40,649 nucleotides of DNA from WJMT01 sp964445575. Its GTDB lineage: Bacteria > Acidobacteriota > Aminicenantia > Aminicenantales > Aminicenantaceae. The position numbers were made by a program, and so were the translations under genes. The notes below the pieces were generated by a model. The model was not told the origin of the DNA, searched no databases, and was given only the letters and a program-made list of their open reading frames with translations. Shown here in pieces: positions 1-7,996 of the stretch (the first letter of the stretch is position 1; every line of letters starts with the position of its first letter). The stretch covers positions 1 through 40,649 of the forward strand of contig CAYULB010000014.1 of NCBI GenBank assembly GCA_964445575.1, given 5' to 3'.

Positions 1-82
1 GTCCATAGAATTTAGCTGTTTCCAGGATAGTCCACCCCTCTTCTGCTTTGACCTCTAGATTATTTATTTTTAAGTTAATCAT
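1..82 (-). CDS. Next subunit of an NADH-linked hydrogenase/NuoG-like enzyme, N-terminus only (partial)
   Basis: Only the first 27 codons are in the window; the gene runs off the left edge. It starts with ATG at 82, five bases after a GAGG that overlaps the stop of the upstream flavoprotein gene. The visible residues (MINLKINNLEVKAEEGWTIL) match the start of the 2Fe-2S ferredoxin-like domain that opens NuoG, [FeFe]-hydrogenase alpha subunits (HydA/HndD) and some formate dehydrogenase alpha subunits. The position directly after E-like and F-like subunits fits any of these. The cluster-binding cysteines and the catalytic domain lie outside, so I cannot tell hydrogenase from formate dehydrogenase or NuoG. 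Confidence 0.7.
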   Translation of the reverse strand, partial: MINLKINNLEVKAEEGWTILETAKFYG

Positions 83-89
83 ATTAACC

Positions 90-1955
90 TCACTCAATTT
101 TTATGGCATCAAATTGACATGCTTCATAACATGCTCCACACCGGATGCATTTATTTTCATCCAGCACATGGACTTTTTTAAGCTCTCCTGATATGGCATC
201 TACAGGGCATGGTTTTATACAGGCCATACAACCTGTGCATTTATCTTCTAAAATGAAATACCGTATTAGGTCTTTACAAACACCAGCAGGGCAGGTTTTG
301 TCTATGACATGAGCTTCATACTCATCCCTGAAATATCTTAGAGTTGAAAGAACAGGATTGGCTGCTGTTTGGCCCAGTCCGCACATGGAAGCATCCTTTA
401 CAGCATGAGCCAATTCTTCCAGAAGCTTAATGTCGCTCATTTCTCCATTTCCTTCAGTTATTTTATTGACAATTTCCCACATCCGTTGAGTCCCTTCTCG
501 ACAGGAGAGGCATTTTCCGCAGGATTCGTCTCTAAGGAAGTTTAAAAAGTATTTGGCTACATCTACCATACAGGTGTTTTCGTCCATAACAATCATTCCG
601 CCCGAGCCCATGATAGACCCAGCTTCAGTTAAACTTTCATAATCTATGGGAAGATCGAGTTTGTCTGCAGGAAGACATCCTCCGGAGGGACCTCCAGTCT
701 GGACAGCTTTGAATTTCTTTTCCTTTGGTATGCCTCCTCCAATGTCAAAGATAATCTCTCTGAGGGTAATTCCCATGGGAACTTCAACCAGTCCCGTATT
801 ATTGATTTTCCCTACTAATGAAAATATTTTGGTCCCTTTGCTTTCTTTGGTCCCAATTTGAGAATACCATTCTGCACCTTTTTCAATGATCAGAGGGATA
901 TTTCCCCATGTTTCTACATTATTAATATTGGTGGGTTTTTTCCATAATCCTTCATGAGCAGGAAAGGGAGGCCTTTGCCTTGGTTCCCCCACTTTTCCTT
1001 CCATTGAAGCAATGAGTGCTGTTTCTTCTCCGCATACGAAAGCTCCAGCACCTTTAACGATATTTATATCTAGGTCGAATCCCGTCTTTAAAATATTTTT
1101 CCCCAGGAGGCCCAAGTCCTTTGCTTGTTGAATAGCTAGAGTTATGTTTTTAAGGGCAAGAGGATATTCATCTCGTATGTATATATAGCCTTCGGCAGCC
1201 CCTATGGCATAGGCTCCGATGATCATTCCTTCTAAAACTCGGTGCGGATTTCCTTCCATAAGACTTCGGTCCATATAGGCACCTGGATCTCCTTCGTCAG
1301 CATTACAAATGATATATTTTACATCACCTTTTGCTTTTCGGGTGAAATCCCATTTAACTCCAGTGGGAAATCCAGCTCCTCCTCTTCCTCTGATTTGAGA
1401 AGATTTTACAACCTCAATCACATCTTCAGGAGACATTTCGTCAAGGACCTTAGCTATGGAACCATATCCCCCGATTGACAGATAATCGCTGATTCTAGTG
1501 GGTTCGATCTGAACATTGTCTCCTAGAACTAACCGCTTCTGTTTTTGATAGAAAGATATACTTTCTTCGCTTTTTGGTTTTTTCCCACTTATGGGATCCT
1601 TGAAAAGGAGCCCATCTATGATTTTATTTTTAACCGCTGTTTCATTGATAATAACCTCTGCATCTTCTGGTTGGACATGTTGGTAAAAAATGTCATGAGG
1701 CTGCAAAATGATATTTGGTTCTGCCTCACAGAAACCGTGACATCCTGTGACTTTCACCTGGATTTTATCTTCAAGATTTTCTTTTTTTATGATTTGGTTT
1801 AGAGAATCTATAACCTCCATGGAGCCTCTAGCTTGTCCACAGGTCCCTGCTGAAACAATGAGTTTGGTCTTATCATCTGATTTAGATATTTCTTTCTGTT
1901 TTTTGATTATTTTTTTTAATTCAGTGGTTGATTTAATTTTTTTTGTGTTCTTCAT
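90..1955 (-). CDS. NuoF/HydB-type NADH-binding flavoprotein with C-terminal ferredoxin domains
   Basis: This 621-residue subunit should oxidise or reduce NAD(H) through FMN and pass electrons along Fe-S clusters. In order: a thioredoxin-like 2Fe-2S domain (about 30-115; Cys39, Cys72, Cys76 visible), the NuoF core with the FMN/NADH glycine-rich motif GRGGAGFPTGVKW (190-202), the 4Fe-4S site Cys479/Cys482/Cys485/Cys525, and two 4Fe-4S ferredoxin motifs at the end (Cys573-576-579-583 and Cys603-606-609-613). The N-terminal thioredoxin-like and C-terminal 2x4Fe-4S extensions are typical of HydB/HndC of NAD(P)-dependent, often electron-bifurcating, [FeFe] hydrogenases and of NAD-formate dehydrogenases, not of complex I NuoF. 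The start overlaps the upstream E-like gene by 23 bp, so the two are probably translationally coupled. The partner enzyme is cut off at the window edge, so the exact complex is unproven. Confidence 0.9.
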   Translation of the reverse strand: MKNTKKIKSTTELKKIIKKQKEISKSDDKTKLIVSAGTCGQARGSMEVIDSLNQIIKKENLEDKIQVKVTGCHGFCEAEPNIILQPHDIFYQHVQPEDAEVIINETAVKNKIIDGLLFKDPISGKKPKSEESISFYQKQKRLVLGDNVQIEPTRISDYLSIGGYGSIAKVLDEMSPEDVIEVVKSSQIRGRGGAGFPTGVKWDFTRKAKGDVKYIICNADEGDPGAYMDRSLMEGNPHRVLEGMIIGAYAIGAAEGYIYIRDEYPLALKNITLAIQQAKDLGLLGKNILKTGFDLDINIVKGAGAFVCGEETALIASMEGKVGEPRQRPPFPAHEGLWKKPTNINNVETWGNIPLIIEKGAEWYSQIGTKESKGTKIFSLVGKINNTGLVEVPMGITLREIIFDIGGGIPKEKKFKAVQTGGPSGGCLPADKLDLPIDYESLTEAGSIMGSGGMIVMDENTCMVDVAKYFLNFLRDESCGKCLSCREGTQRMWEIVNKITEGNGEMSDIKLLEELAHAVKDASMCGLGQTAANPVLSTLRYFRDEYEAHVIDKTCPAGVCKDLIRYFILEDKCTGCMACIKPCPVDAISGELKKVHVLDENKCIRCGACYEACQFDAIKIE

Positions 1956-2427
1956 TTTTCTTCTCTTTTTTCCGGTACTTTTTTAATATAGAATCAACAT
2001 TTCTTATGGATGTTTGGGCGTGATAGTTATCATCCACGACCACTACAGGTCCTATGGCACAGCATCCCAAACAAGCTACTGTCTCCAGACTGAATTGTCT
2101 ATCATCTGTGGTGTGCCCCGATTCAATTTCAAGTTTTCGCTCAAATTCTTCTAATATTTTGGGGCCTCCCCGTACATGACAGGCAGTGCCCAAACATACC
2201 TTAATGATATGGTCTCCTTTTGGTTCCAGACTGAAAGCACTGTAAAAAGTAGCCACTCCTATAATGTCGATTAAAGGAATTTGAAGCTGTTGGGAAACAT
2301 ATATTAAAATATTTTTAGGGAGGTAATTGTATTCAGCCTGTATTTCCTGAAGAATTGCAATGAGGGCGCTTTTTTTATAATTAAATTTAGTAATGAGTGA
2401 TTTGACTTTATCTGTTTGGACATTCAA
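1933..2427 (-). CDS. NuoE/HndA-type 2Fe-2S subunit (thioredoxin-like ferredoxin)
   Basis: A 164-residue protein of the NuoE/HydC/HndA family, which carries one 2Fe-2S cluster and relays electrons to or from the flavoprotein subunit. The four ligands are clear: Cys78 and Cys83 (CLGTAC) and Cys119 and Cys123 (CLGCC). Length is normal for the family; the C-terminus is a short lysine-rich tail that overlaps the next gene. The start is TTG at 2427: GGAGG lies six bases upstream of it, while no in-frame ATG is placed correctly. It is the first gene of the operon, about 190 nt downstream of a strong promoter. Confidence 0.9.
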   Translation of the reverse strand: MNVQTDKVKSLITKFNYKKSALIAILQEIQAEYNYLPKNILIYVSQQLQIPLIDIIGVATFYSAFSLEPKGDHIIKVCLGTACHVRGGPKILEEFERKLEIESGHTTDDRQFSLETVACLGCCAIGPVVVVDDNYHAQTSIRNVDSILKKYRKKEKKNEEHKKN

Positions 2428-2627
2428 AGTAATTCCTCCAGTTTTTTGATAATTTTAATCATGATAATAAATAAAAATATGGTTTTTTTGAAAAAATAGA
2501 AATTGATAGATGGGGAGATGGGGTAGAAGGACTAATGCAATAGAAAGATATATTATTATTTCTCCTTCCACTCAGAGAATTAAAAAGTAAATTAAAAAAT
2601 TATCATATATTTTATTATGAAAGGTTT

Positions 2628-2656
2628 ATATAACAAAAATAAAAATTGAATGTCAA
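2628..2656 (-). promoter_or_regulatory. Predicted sigma70-type promoter of the hydrogenase-like operon
   Basis: On the minus strand TTGACA (2656-2651) is followed after exactly 17 bp by TTATAT (2633-2628). It sits just past the end of the methyltransferase gene and reads towards the 2Fe-2S subunit. Transcription would start near 2620, giving an AT-rich leader of roughly 190 nt before the TTG start codon. Confidence 0.65.
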
Positions 2657-2691
2657 GTAAGCAGTTTGGTTTAAGGTAGAAATATGCTTTT

Positions 2692-3729
2692 TTATAGGGT
2701 TTTTGAAAAGACATAGTATGATTTTCTAGCAATAGAAATTCGGTCCATAGATTTATCATATTTCCTGTGAAGGACTTTTTCTGTTTCTTTCTTTCTATGA
2801 AATCCTTGTGCTTCAAACTGCTTTACCCACCAGGGGGAACCAGCTCCAATGAGATGTCCGTTTTTGGGGTAACCATAGTCATCCGTATGAAGGATTTTGA
2901 AAAGTTGGTTTTCTTTTAAGTCCTGCTCCCAATCTTTAATATAAGGAGGGAAAATTTCTCCGAAAACTTCGTCTTTTCCAAAGGCTGGAATATTGCAGAA
3001 GAGATGTCCGTTTTCTGAGAGAAGTTGATAAAGTTTTTTAATATAAGTGGAAAGTTTATTGGGATTCAGGTGTTCAAAAATGTCGAGGCCAAGGATGAAA
3101 TCATATTGTTTCCCTGGGTCCACATTCAAGATATCTCCGAAATGGATGTTCTCCTTAATTTCAGGAAAGGCTTTGGCTAAATAAAACCGGCTGATTTCGA
3201 TTCCTTCGCTTTTTATTCCCCGGTCATAAAGACATTTCATGACCGTTCCATTGGCACACCCGAGGTCCAGGACAGATCCCGGATCAAACTGAGAGACTAA
3301 TTCTGAGAGAAGTCTTTGGTCTTCTCCGATTTGAAGGTTCCATACTCCCGGCTTTTCATAGTATCCGTTCTCAATGATTTTTTTCTCAAGCCAGTCAAAG
3401 TCAGAAGGCTTTCTCACTTCAAAAGCCCATATTTTCTCTTTTGCCTGGGTATCAAAGACCTGTTTGTACTGGTCAGGCTTTTCGTCCCGAATAGGAGGAA
3501 GCAGCAAGTGATGGAGATTTTCTCTGGTTATTTTGTTTTTGAACTCTTCAGATTGGATTATGCTCATCAGTACATCGATGCGTGAACGGCCCTGTTCCAG
3601 GAAATTGAGGTAGAATTTTTTCCCATCTGGATCTATTTCTCTTCCCAGAAGCTTCTGATACATCTCTCCCAGAAAGGCTTCATCAGATAATCTCTGTTTT
3701 TTCGATTTTTTGAATAATTTTTTCAACAT
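2692..3729 (-). CDS. DUF4214-domain SAM-dependent methyltransferase
   Basis: 345 residues. Residues 14-66 resemble the DUF4214 repeat (LYxxLLGRExDxxG pattern, here QKLLGREIDPDGKKFY, with a conserved SEEF at 60-63), a helical module often found in surface or glycan-associated proteins. Residues 125-270 form a class I methyltransferase with SAM motif I VLDLGCANG (153-161) and an acidic residue after strand 2 (IEIS, 177-180), followed by a DIFEHL motif common in Methyltransf_11/23 enzymes. The substrate is unknown; proteins of this layout usually lie in polysaccharide or cell-surface loci, so glycan or sugar methylation is a guess. It stands alone between the hydrogenase-like operon and a divergent membrane-protein gene. 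ATG at 3729 has only a weak GGTG ahead of it. Confidence 0.8.
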   Translation of the reverse strand: MLKKLFKKSKKQRLSDEAFLGEMYQKLLGREIDPDGKKFYLNFLEQGRSRIDVLMSIIQSEEFKNKITRENLHHLLLPPIRDEKPDQYKQVFDTQAKEKIWAFEVRKPSDFDWLEKKIIENGYYEKPGVWNLQIGEDQRLLSELVSQFDPGSVLDLGCANGTVMKCLYDRGIKSEGIEISRFYLAKAFPEIKENIHFGDILNVDPGKQYDFILGLDIFEHLNPNKLSTYIKKLYQLLSENGHLFCNIPAFGKDEVFGEIFPPYIKDWEQDLKENQLFKILHTDDYGYPKNGHLIGAGSPWWVKQFEAQGFHRKKETEKVLHRKYDKSMDRISIARKSYYVFSKTL

Positions 3730-3781
3730 TCACCAATTCCAAATTTTTCTTACTCCTATTTTAATTCAAAATGACATTTAG

Positions 3782-4034
3782 CCTGCCCTATTCATAAAAA
3801 AATGGCAATATTCTCATTATTAACTTATTTTCAGCTATGTACAAGATTTTTTCAAGAACAATATCTTGAACATTTTTTTTGTTTGTATTTTTTATTTTGA
3901 TCGCCATTTTTTTACCATTGAGGCGAGCCGATCTCACTGCATCTGCTTCGTTACAGGCCATTCGCAGTGAAGGACCACGACTTCATGCCCTGCGCCTCGC
4001 ATCTGCAGCAACCTCGGCTCGTGAATAATCCAGG
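3782..4034 (+). repeat. Dispersed AT-rich inverted-tip element, copy 1 (full length plus insert)
   Basis: Starts with CCTGCCCTATTCAT and ends with GTGAATAATCCAGG, the same two tips (in opposite orientation) as the copy at 13871-14016. The AT-rich body (3782-3915) aligns with that copy over its whole length with scattered differences, including the internal inverted repeat TTCAAGA/TCTTGAA. It differs by a GC-rich insert at about 3916-4020. It has no coding potential and fills most of the divergent intergenic region between the methyltransferase and the membrane-protein gene. The pattern fits a MITE-like non-autonomous element or a structured intergenic repeat. Confidence 0.75.
3916..4021. repeat. 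GC-rich insert with its own inverted ends inside element copy 1
   Basis: About 105 bp of clearly higher GC than its surroundings, bounded by CGAGCCGA (3924-3931) and its exact complement TCGGCTCG (4014-4021). A second hairpin lies inside: TCACTGC (3934-3940) with GCAGTGA (3964-3970). The other full-length copy has only a single base at this position. The right boundary sequence CTCGTGAATAA also appears at two other intergenic sites (9426 and 32694), so this may be a subtype of the element and not a one-off insertion. Confidence 0.55.
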
Positions 4035-4069
4035 TTAGTGAAGAAAAAGTAAAAATGCGATTCTGACTG

Positions 4070-4098
4070 TTGATAAGGTGAACTCTCTGTAATATAAT
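4070..4098 (+). promoter_or_regulatory. Predicted promoter of the spermidine-synthase-like membrane protein
   Basis: TTGATA (4070-4075), a 17 bp spacer, then a perfect TATAAT (4093-4098). The ATG follows 24 bp after the -10, leaving a short leader with only a GA-rich ribosome-binding region. Confidence 0.7.
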
Positions 4099-4122
4099 AT
4101 CCAAAATTTCGAGAGAAAAGAA

Positions 4123-6429
4123 ATGAGAAGAATCAAACTTATCATTCCCATATTTACGATCACCCTCTCAACTATTCTGATTGAGATTTTATACACACGG
4201 GTTTTTTCCGTAATATATGTCAGTTCTTTTGCTTTTTTGATGATATCTCTGGCTCTTTTTGGCTACGGGTTAAGCGGGGCTTATATGTCCCTAAGCCGCT
4301 TTGCTGACAAAAAGGATGCCCTTAAGTATCTTGAACTTTTTTTACTTGGCTTTTCATTAAGCCTCCCTGTTATTTATAAACTGACCATTTCCACCAATAT
4401 TGATTTTTTAAACCTATTCCATCCTTTCTCTAATTTTTTGCTGTTGATATTTAACTTCCTCCTTTTACTTCTCCCTTTTTTCTTTGCTGGGGCTTCATTG
4501 GTCCTGATTTTCAGTTTGTACTCTTCTGATATCGGAAAGCTATATTTTATTGACCTCTTGGGAGCAGCCCTGGGAGGAATCGCTATCATTCCTCTGATCA
4601 CAAATTTCGGACCTTCAAGAGTTATCTTAATCATTTTTTTGCTGCTGGCATTTTCATGGTTCCTGATATCAAAAATGAAGTTTTTAAAAAAAACCGCAGC
4701 CTTTTTATTGATTTTAGGGACCTTTGCTGGTTTATTCATTCATTCAGAATCATTGTTTCCTATCATTCCCAAGATGGTCAAAAGGGGTTATCTCAGGCAT
4801 TACCAGAACAATTTGATTGAATATTCCAAGTGGAGTCCCATCAATAAGGTGGATGTGGCTCCTTTTTTAAAGAGGAAAAAGGTCATTTGGATCGACGCCG
4901 GCACCATGCAGTCCTGGTTGGCTAAGTTTGACGGAAAACTCCAAGAGCTGGATCCCATAAAATGGTCTAATGAAGCGATCCCTTATCAGCTCACCAGAAG
5001 AGGGAGTGCTCTTATAATTGGTTCAGCTGGGGGGTATGAAGTCCTGTGTGCACTTTCCCATAGATTTAGAAATATAATCGCAGTGGAGATGGACCCTGAA
5101 ATATGCCATATAGCCAGAGAGGTTTATGCAGATTATATTGGAAATATATTCCAGATAAGAGGGGTACATCTTCTGAATGACGAGGGAAGAAGTTTGTTGA
5201 AAAGGATAGATGATCAATTTGATGTGATTCAGATGGTCAATTCTCATAATGCAGATGCTTTGCTGTCAGGAGGACTGAGTATAGCTGAAACTTATATCTA
5301 TACAGTGGAAAGCTTTAAAGATTATTGGGAGCACCTTAGAGACGACGGTTTTGTCTATATTGTGCATTGGTTTGGAGAACGTCTTTTTTCCACTGCATTC
5401 AAAGCTTTGAGAGAGATGGGAATTGAGGAGCCCGAGAAAAAATTTTATGTCATCCAGAGAGAAAATGGATTTAATTTCTTTTTCATGAAAAAAGGAAACA
5501 TAGACCAAGAGGAGGAAGGAATCATTAAGGAATTTGCGGGGAAGAGGGAAATTGTTTATTCCCCTTTTGAGGAAAAAGAAAACCTTTATTACCGGTTGGC
5601 TTCTCCGGAATATAAAAAAGCTATTGCCAGCTCCTCAGTGAATATACGGCCTGTCAGAGACAGCTCCCCGTATTTTAATCAGCCTAATAAAATAGGTCAG
5701 TTTAAATTTAAAAACACCCAAGTCAGAGGAATGGCTCGGGATGTGGTCAAATGGGCTTTGGCTTATTCCAACAGTGTGTATTTGTCTATCCTTTTTCTTT
5801 CTATACTGCTCCCGCTTGTGCTTATATTTGTCCCTCTCAAAGCATCCACTAGGGAACAGGTGAGTAAAAACTTTGTTTTCTATTTTTTTCTCATTGGACT
5901 CTCTTTTATCATTGTAGAGATAATCATGATAAAAATTTTCCAACTGTATCTGGGGAATCCAGCTTATTCCATCTCTGCTATCATATCTTCTTTATTGGTT
6001 TCATCCGGGATGGGATCACTTTTCTCTCAAAGGATGAGAAAGGCAGTAGGGAAAAATTTTATCCTGTTCTTTTCTGGAGCGCTGTTTTTGGTGCTGGTTT
6101 TTTATTCTTTGTTTTTATTTAAGATCATATCGGCTTTGATTCACCTCAGCCTGGTTTTACGGGTACTGGTCACGTTTATTCTTATATTCATTCCAGGTTT
6201 TTTAATGGGCGTTTTCTTTCCCACCGGGATTGAATATTTGGGAAAAAAGCAGAAATCAATGATAGGCTGGGCTTGGGGCTCCAATGCTTTCGCCACAGTT
6301 TTAGGCTCGGTTATGACCGTTATCATCGCTATAAACTGGAATTTTTCAGTGGTCCTATTACTGGCGGCTGTATTCTATATTTCTGCAGGTATCATATATA
6401 ATTTATCCACCAAATCTGGACCTTCATGA
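4123..6429 (+). CDS. Spermidine-synthase-like integral membrane protein, function unknown
   Basis: 768 residues in three parts. Residues 1-205 contain about six hydrophobic membrane segments. Residues 280-470 form a soluble Rossmann methyltransferase/spermidine-synthase fold with SAM-type loop ALIIGSAGGYE (296-306), acidic VEMDPE (321-326) and a DEGR motif (353-356). Residues 555-765 contain further membrane segments. This is the layout of membrane-bound SpeE-like proteins. The aspartate that catalyses aminopropyl transfer in true spermidine synthases should follow the FDVI strand; here the sequence is FDVIQMVNSHNAD, which lacks it, so polyamine synthesis is unlikely. A SAM- or dcSAM-like ligand and a membrane substrate are plausible but unproven. 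It may be co-transcribed with the peptidase gene 95 bp downstream. Confidence 0.75.
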   Translation: MRRIKLIIPIFTITLSTILIEILYTRVFSVIYVSSFAFLMISLALFGYGLSGAYMSLSRFADKKDALKYLELFLLGFSLSLPVIYKLTISTNIDFLNLFHPFSNFLLLIFNFLLLLLPFFFAGASLVLIFSLYSSDIGKLYFIDLLGAALGGIAIIPLITNFGPSRVILIIFLLLAFSWFLISKMKFLKKTAAFLLILGTFAGLFIHSESLFPIIPKMVKRGYLRHYQNNLIEYSKWSPINKVDVAPFLKRKKVIWIDAGTMQSWLAKFDGKLQELDPIKWSNEAIPYQLTRRGSALIIGSAGGYEVLCALSHRFRNIIAVEMDPEICHIAREVYADYIGNIFQIRGVHLLNDEGRSLLKRIDDQFDVIQMVNSHNADALLSGGLSIAETYIYTVESFKDYWEHLRDDGFVYIVHWFGERLFSTAFKALREMGIEEPEKKFYVIQRENGFNFFFMKKGNIDQEEEGIIKEFAGKREIVYSPFEEKENLYYRLASPEYKKAIASSSVNIRPVRDSSPYFNQPNKIGQFKFKNTQVRGMARDVVKWALAYSNSVYLSILFLSILLPLVLIFVPLKASTREQVSKNFVFYFFLIGLSFIIVEIIMIKIFQLYLGNPAYSISAIISSLLVSSGMGSLFSQRMRKAVGKNFILFFSGALFLVLVFYSLFLFKIISALIHLSLVLRVLVTFILIFIPGFLMGVFFPTGIEYLGKKQKSMIGWAWGSNAFATVLGSVMTVIIAINWNFSVVLLLAAVFYISAGIIYNLSTKSGPS

Positions 6430-6524
6430 TACATACCTAAGTTCAGATAAAGAGCCACTGTTGCGAAATCTGAAGAAAGTGCTATGATTTATATGCGGAC
6501 ATTAAAACAGATGGAGCAATAGCA

Positions 6525-7211
6525 ATGTTTTTTTGGGATTACACCATTTTTCTTTTGATACCGCCTTTGTTATTAGCTATTTATGCTCAATATAAGGTTA
6601 AAAGTACTTTTCAAAACTTCAGTCAAAAAAAGGCCCATTCAAGAATTTCCGGTGCCCAAGTGGCAAAGGAAATACTGAACAAAAGTGGAGTGGGGGAAGT
6701 GAGTGTAGAAAAAGTATCAGGAAGGCTTTCTGATCACTATGACCCGAGAAAAAAAGCTTTAAGACTGTCAGAAACTGTTTACAGCAGCGACTCTATTGCG
6801 GCTCTGGGAGTTGCTGCCCATGAGACCGGACATGCCATACAGCATCACCGTGGCTATGTGCCTTTGTCTCTAAGAAATCTGGTTTACCCCATTGCCAATT
6901 TTGGGTCAACACTTGCCTTTCCGCTTTTTTTTATCGGATTTATTTTTAGCTCTGAAGGCCCCTCTGTTCTCATGGATATCGGCATTTTACTCTTCACTGT
7001 TGCGGTTGCGTTCAGTGTGCTGACCCTGCCCGTGGAGTTTAATGCTTCCAGAAGGGCCTTGATGTTTTTACATCAAGGGACTTATTTAAACCAGGAAGAA
7101 ATCAAAGGAGCTCGAAAAGTTCTCTCCGCAGCTGCTCTGACATATGTGGCTTCTACTGCCATGGCGATAATGCAGCTTCTCAGGCTTTTAATACTCAGAG
7201 ACAGAAGATAA
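6525..7211 (+). CDS. Membrane zinc metallopeptidase, YugP family
   Basis: 228 residues, the usual size for the YugP-like neutral zinc metallopeptidase family (Zn_peptidase_2). An N-terminal membrane segment (about 5-22) is followed by the family motif LSDHYDPRKKALRLS (68-82), the zinc-binding HETGH (99-103), and two further hydrophobic stretches. A conserved PVEFNASRRAL downstream probably provides the third metal ligand. It is expected to be a membrane-anchored protease; substrates in this family are unknown. ATG is preceded by GGAG at eight bases. The gene converges with recO, and only 29 bp separate the two stop codons. Confidence 0.88.
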   Translation: MFFWDYTIFLLIPPLLLAIYAQYKVKSTFQNFSQKKAHSRISGAQVAKEILNKSGVGEVSVEKVSGRLSDHYDPRKKALRLSETVYSSDSIAALGVAAHETGHAIQHHRGYVPLSLRNLVYPIANFGSTLAFPLFFIGFIFSSEGPSVLMDIGILLFTVAVAFSVLTLPVEFNASRRALMFLHQGTYLNQEEIKGARKVLSAAALTYVASTAMAIMQLLRLLILRDRR

Positions 7212-7212
7212 T

Positions 7213-7245
7213 CCTGGTTGTTCATAAAATAGTGTGAAATTCAGG
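7213..7245. repeat. Minimal copy of the inverted-tip element at a convergent gene junction
   Basis: Begins CCTGGTTGTTCATAAAA and ends GTGTGAAATTCAGG, matching the CCTGGATTATTCATAAAA and GTGAATAATYCAGG tips of the family with a few changes and no body between them. It spans nearly the whole gap between the peptidase and recO; the recO stop codon (7241-7243) lies inside its right tip. The tips can pair (CCTG/CAGG and TTCA/TGAA), so it could act as a weak bidirectional terminator. Confidence 0.45.
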
Positions 7246-7987
7246 TAGGGAAGTATTTTTTGAGATCATCTGGGAATCTTGGTCTTGATTCCATATGATA
7301 GACAATCAATTCTTTTAGAATTTTTCTGGCATTCTGGACTTGCTCATCTGAAAAAGGAAATGTTTTTTCTGAGGCAGGGGGATTTTTTAAAATCCAATTG
7401 AAGACAGATTTTTCATCAGAGCTTATTATGTCCTCACTAGATGGGCTGCAGCTTTGGCACAGGATTCCGTCTCTTTTTAATGAAAGCCGTGCTTTGTCCT
7501 TGATTTCCTTACGGCATTTTTTGCATTTTTTCAAGTCGGGTAGAAAGCCGTTTATTTTAAGGAACCATAATTCAAAATAAGCGGTGATAGGGATGAGTTT
7601 TTTCCCTTTTTTCAAAGCACGCAATATCTTGATGAGCAGCCTGAACAAGATATCATCTTCAGTCTGTGAGGGGAGAGAGTTTTCTATCAGTTCTGAGAAA
7701 TAGCGCAGGGTGAATGCGGTATCTAAATCTGCTTGAATCTCAAAGAAAGACTCCAGCAGGTCGCACTGACTAACGGTAACCAAATCCCGGTTCTCTTTTT
7801 CATAAAAATAGATGTTTATATGGGACAAAGGTTCCAGGCAGCTTCCAAATCTGTTCCCGAATTTTCGGGCCCCCTTAGCTATTCCTTTTAATATGCCTCT
7901 ATCCCTGGAGAAGAAAACTGCAATCTTATCCTGATCTCTTACGTTAAAAGTTCGAAGAACAATGGCTTCAGTCTGGTCTTTGGGCAT
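7241..7987 (-). CDS. recO: DNA repair protein RecO
   Basis: 248 residues, normal for RecO, which helps RecR load RecA on SSB-coated DNA in the RecF pathway and can anneal single strands. The N-terminal OB-fold is recognisable (TEAIVLRTFNVRDQDKIAV..., residues 6-24, and GILKGIAKGARK, 31-42). A four-cysteine zinc site lies at Cys155, Cys158, Cys177 and Cys180, followed by a helical C-terminus. The gene starts nine bases after the stop of mgtE, so the two form an operon, a pairing with no obvious functional logic. No clear Shine-Dalgarno sequence precedes it, which suggests coupling to mgtE translation. Confidence 0.92.
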   Translation of the reverse strand: MPKDQTEAIVLRTFNVRDQDKIAVFFSRDRGILKGIAKGARKFGNRFGSCLEPLSHINIYFYEKENRDLVTVSQCDLLESFFEIQADLDTAFTLRYFSELIENSLPSQTEDDILFRLLIKILRALKKGKKLIPITAYFELWFLKINGFLPDLKKCKKCRKEIKDKARLSLKRDGILCQSCSPSSEDIISSDEKSVFNWILKNPPASEKTFPFSDEQVQNARKILKELIVYHMESRPRFPDDLKKYFPT

Positions 7988-7996
7988 AGAATTTAT

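Noticed and set aside
2592..2816. Small frame at the end of the methyltransferase gene
   Set aside because: It overlaps the real gene in another frame and continues into the promoter of the next operon.
3782..4034. CRISPR array
   Set aside because: The repeats are scattered singly, have no regular spacers and no cas genes are present.
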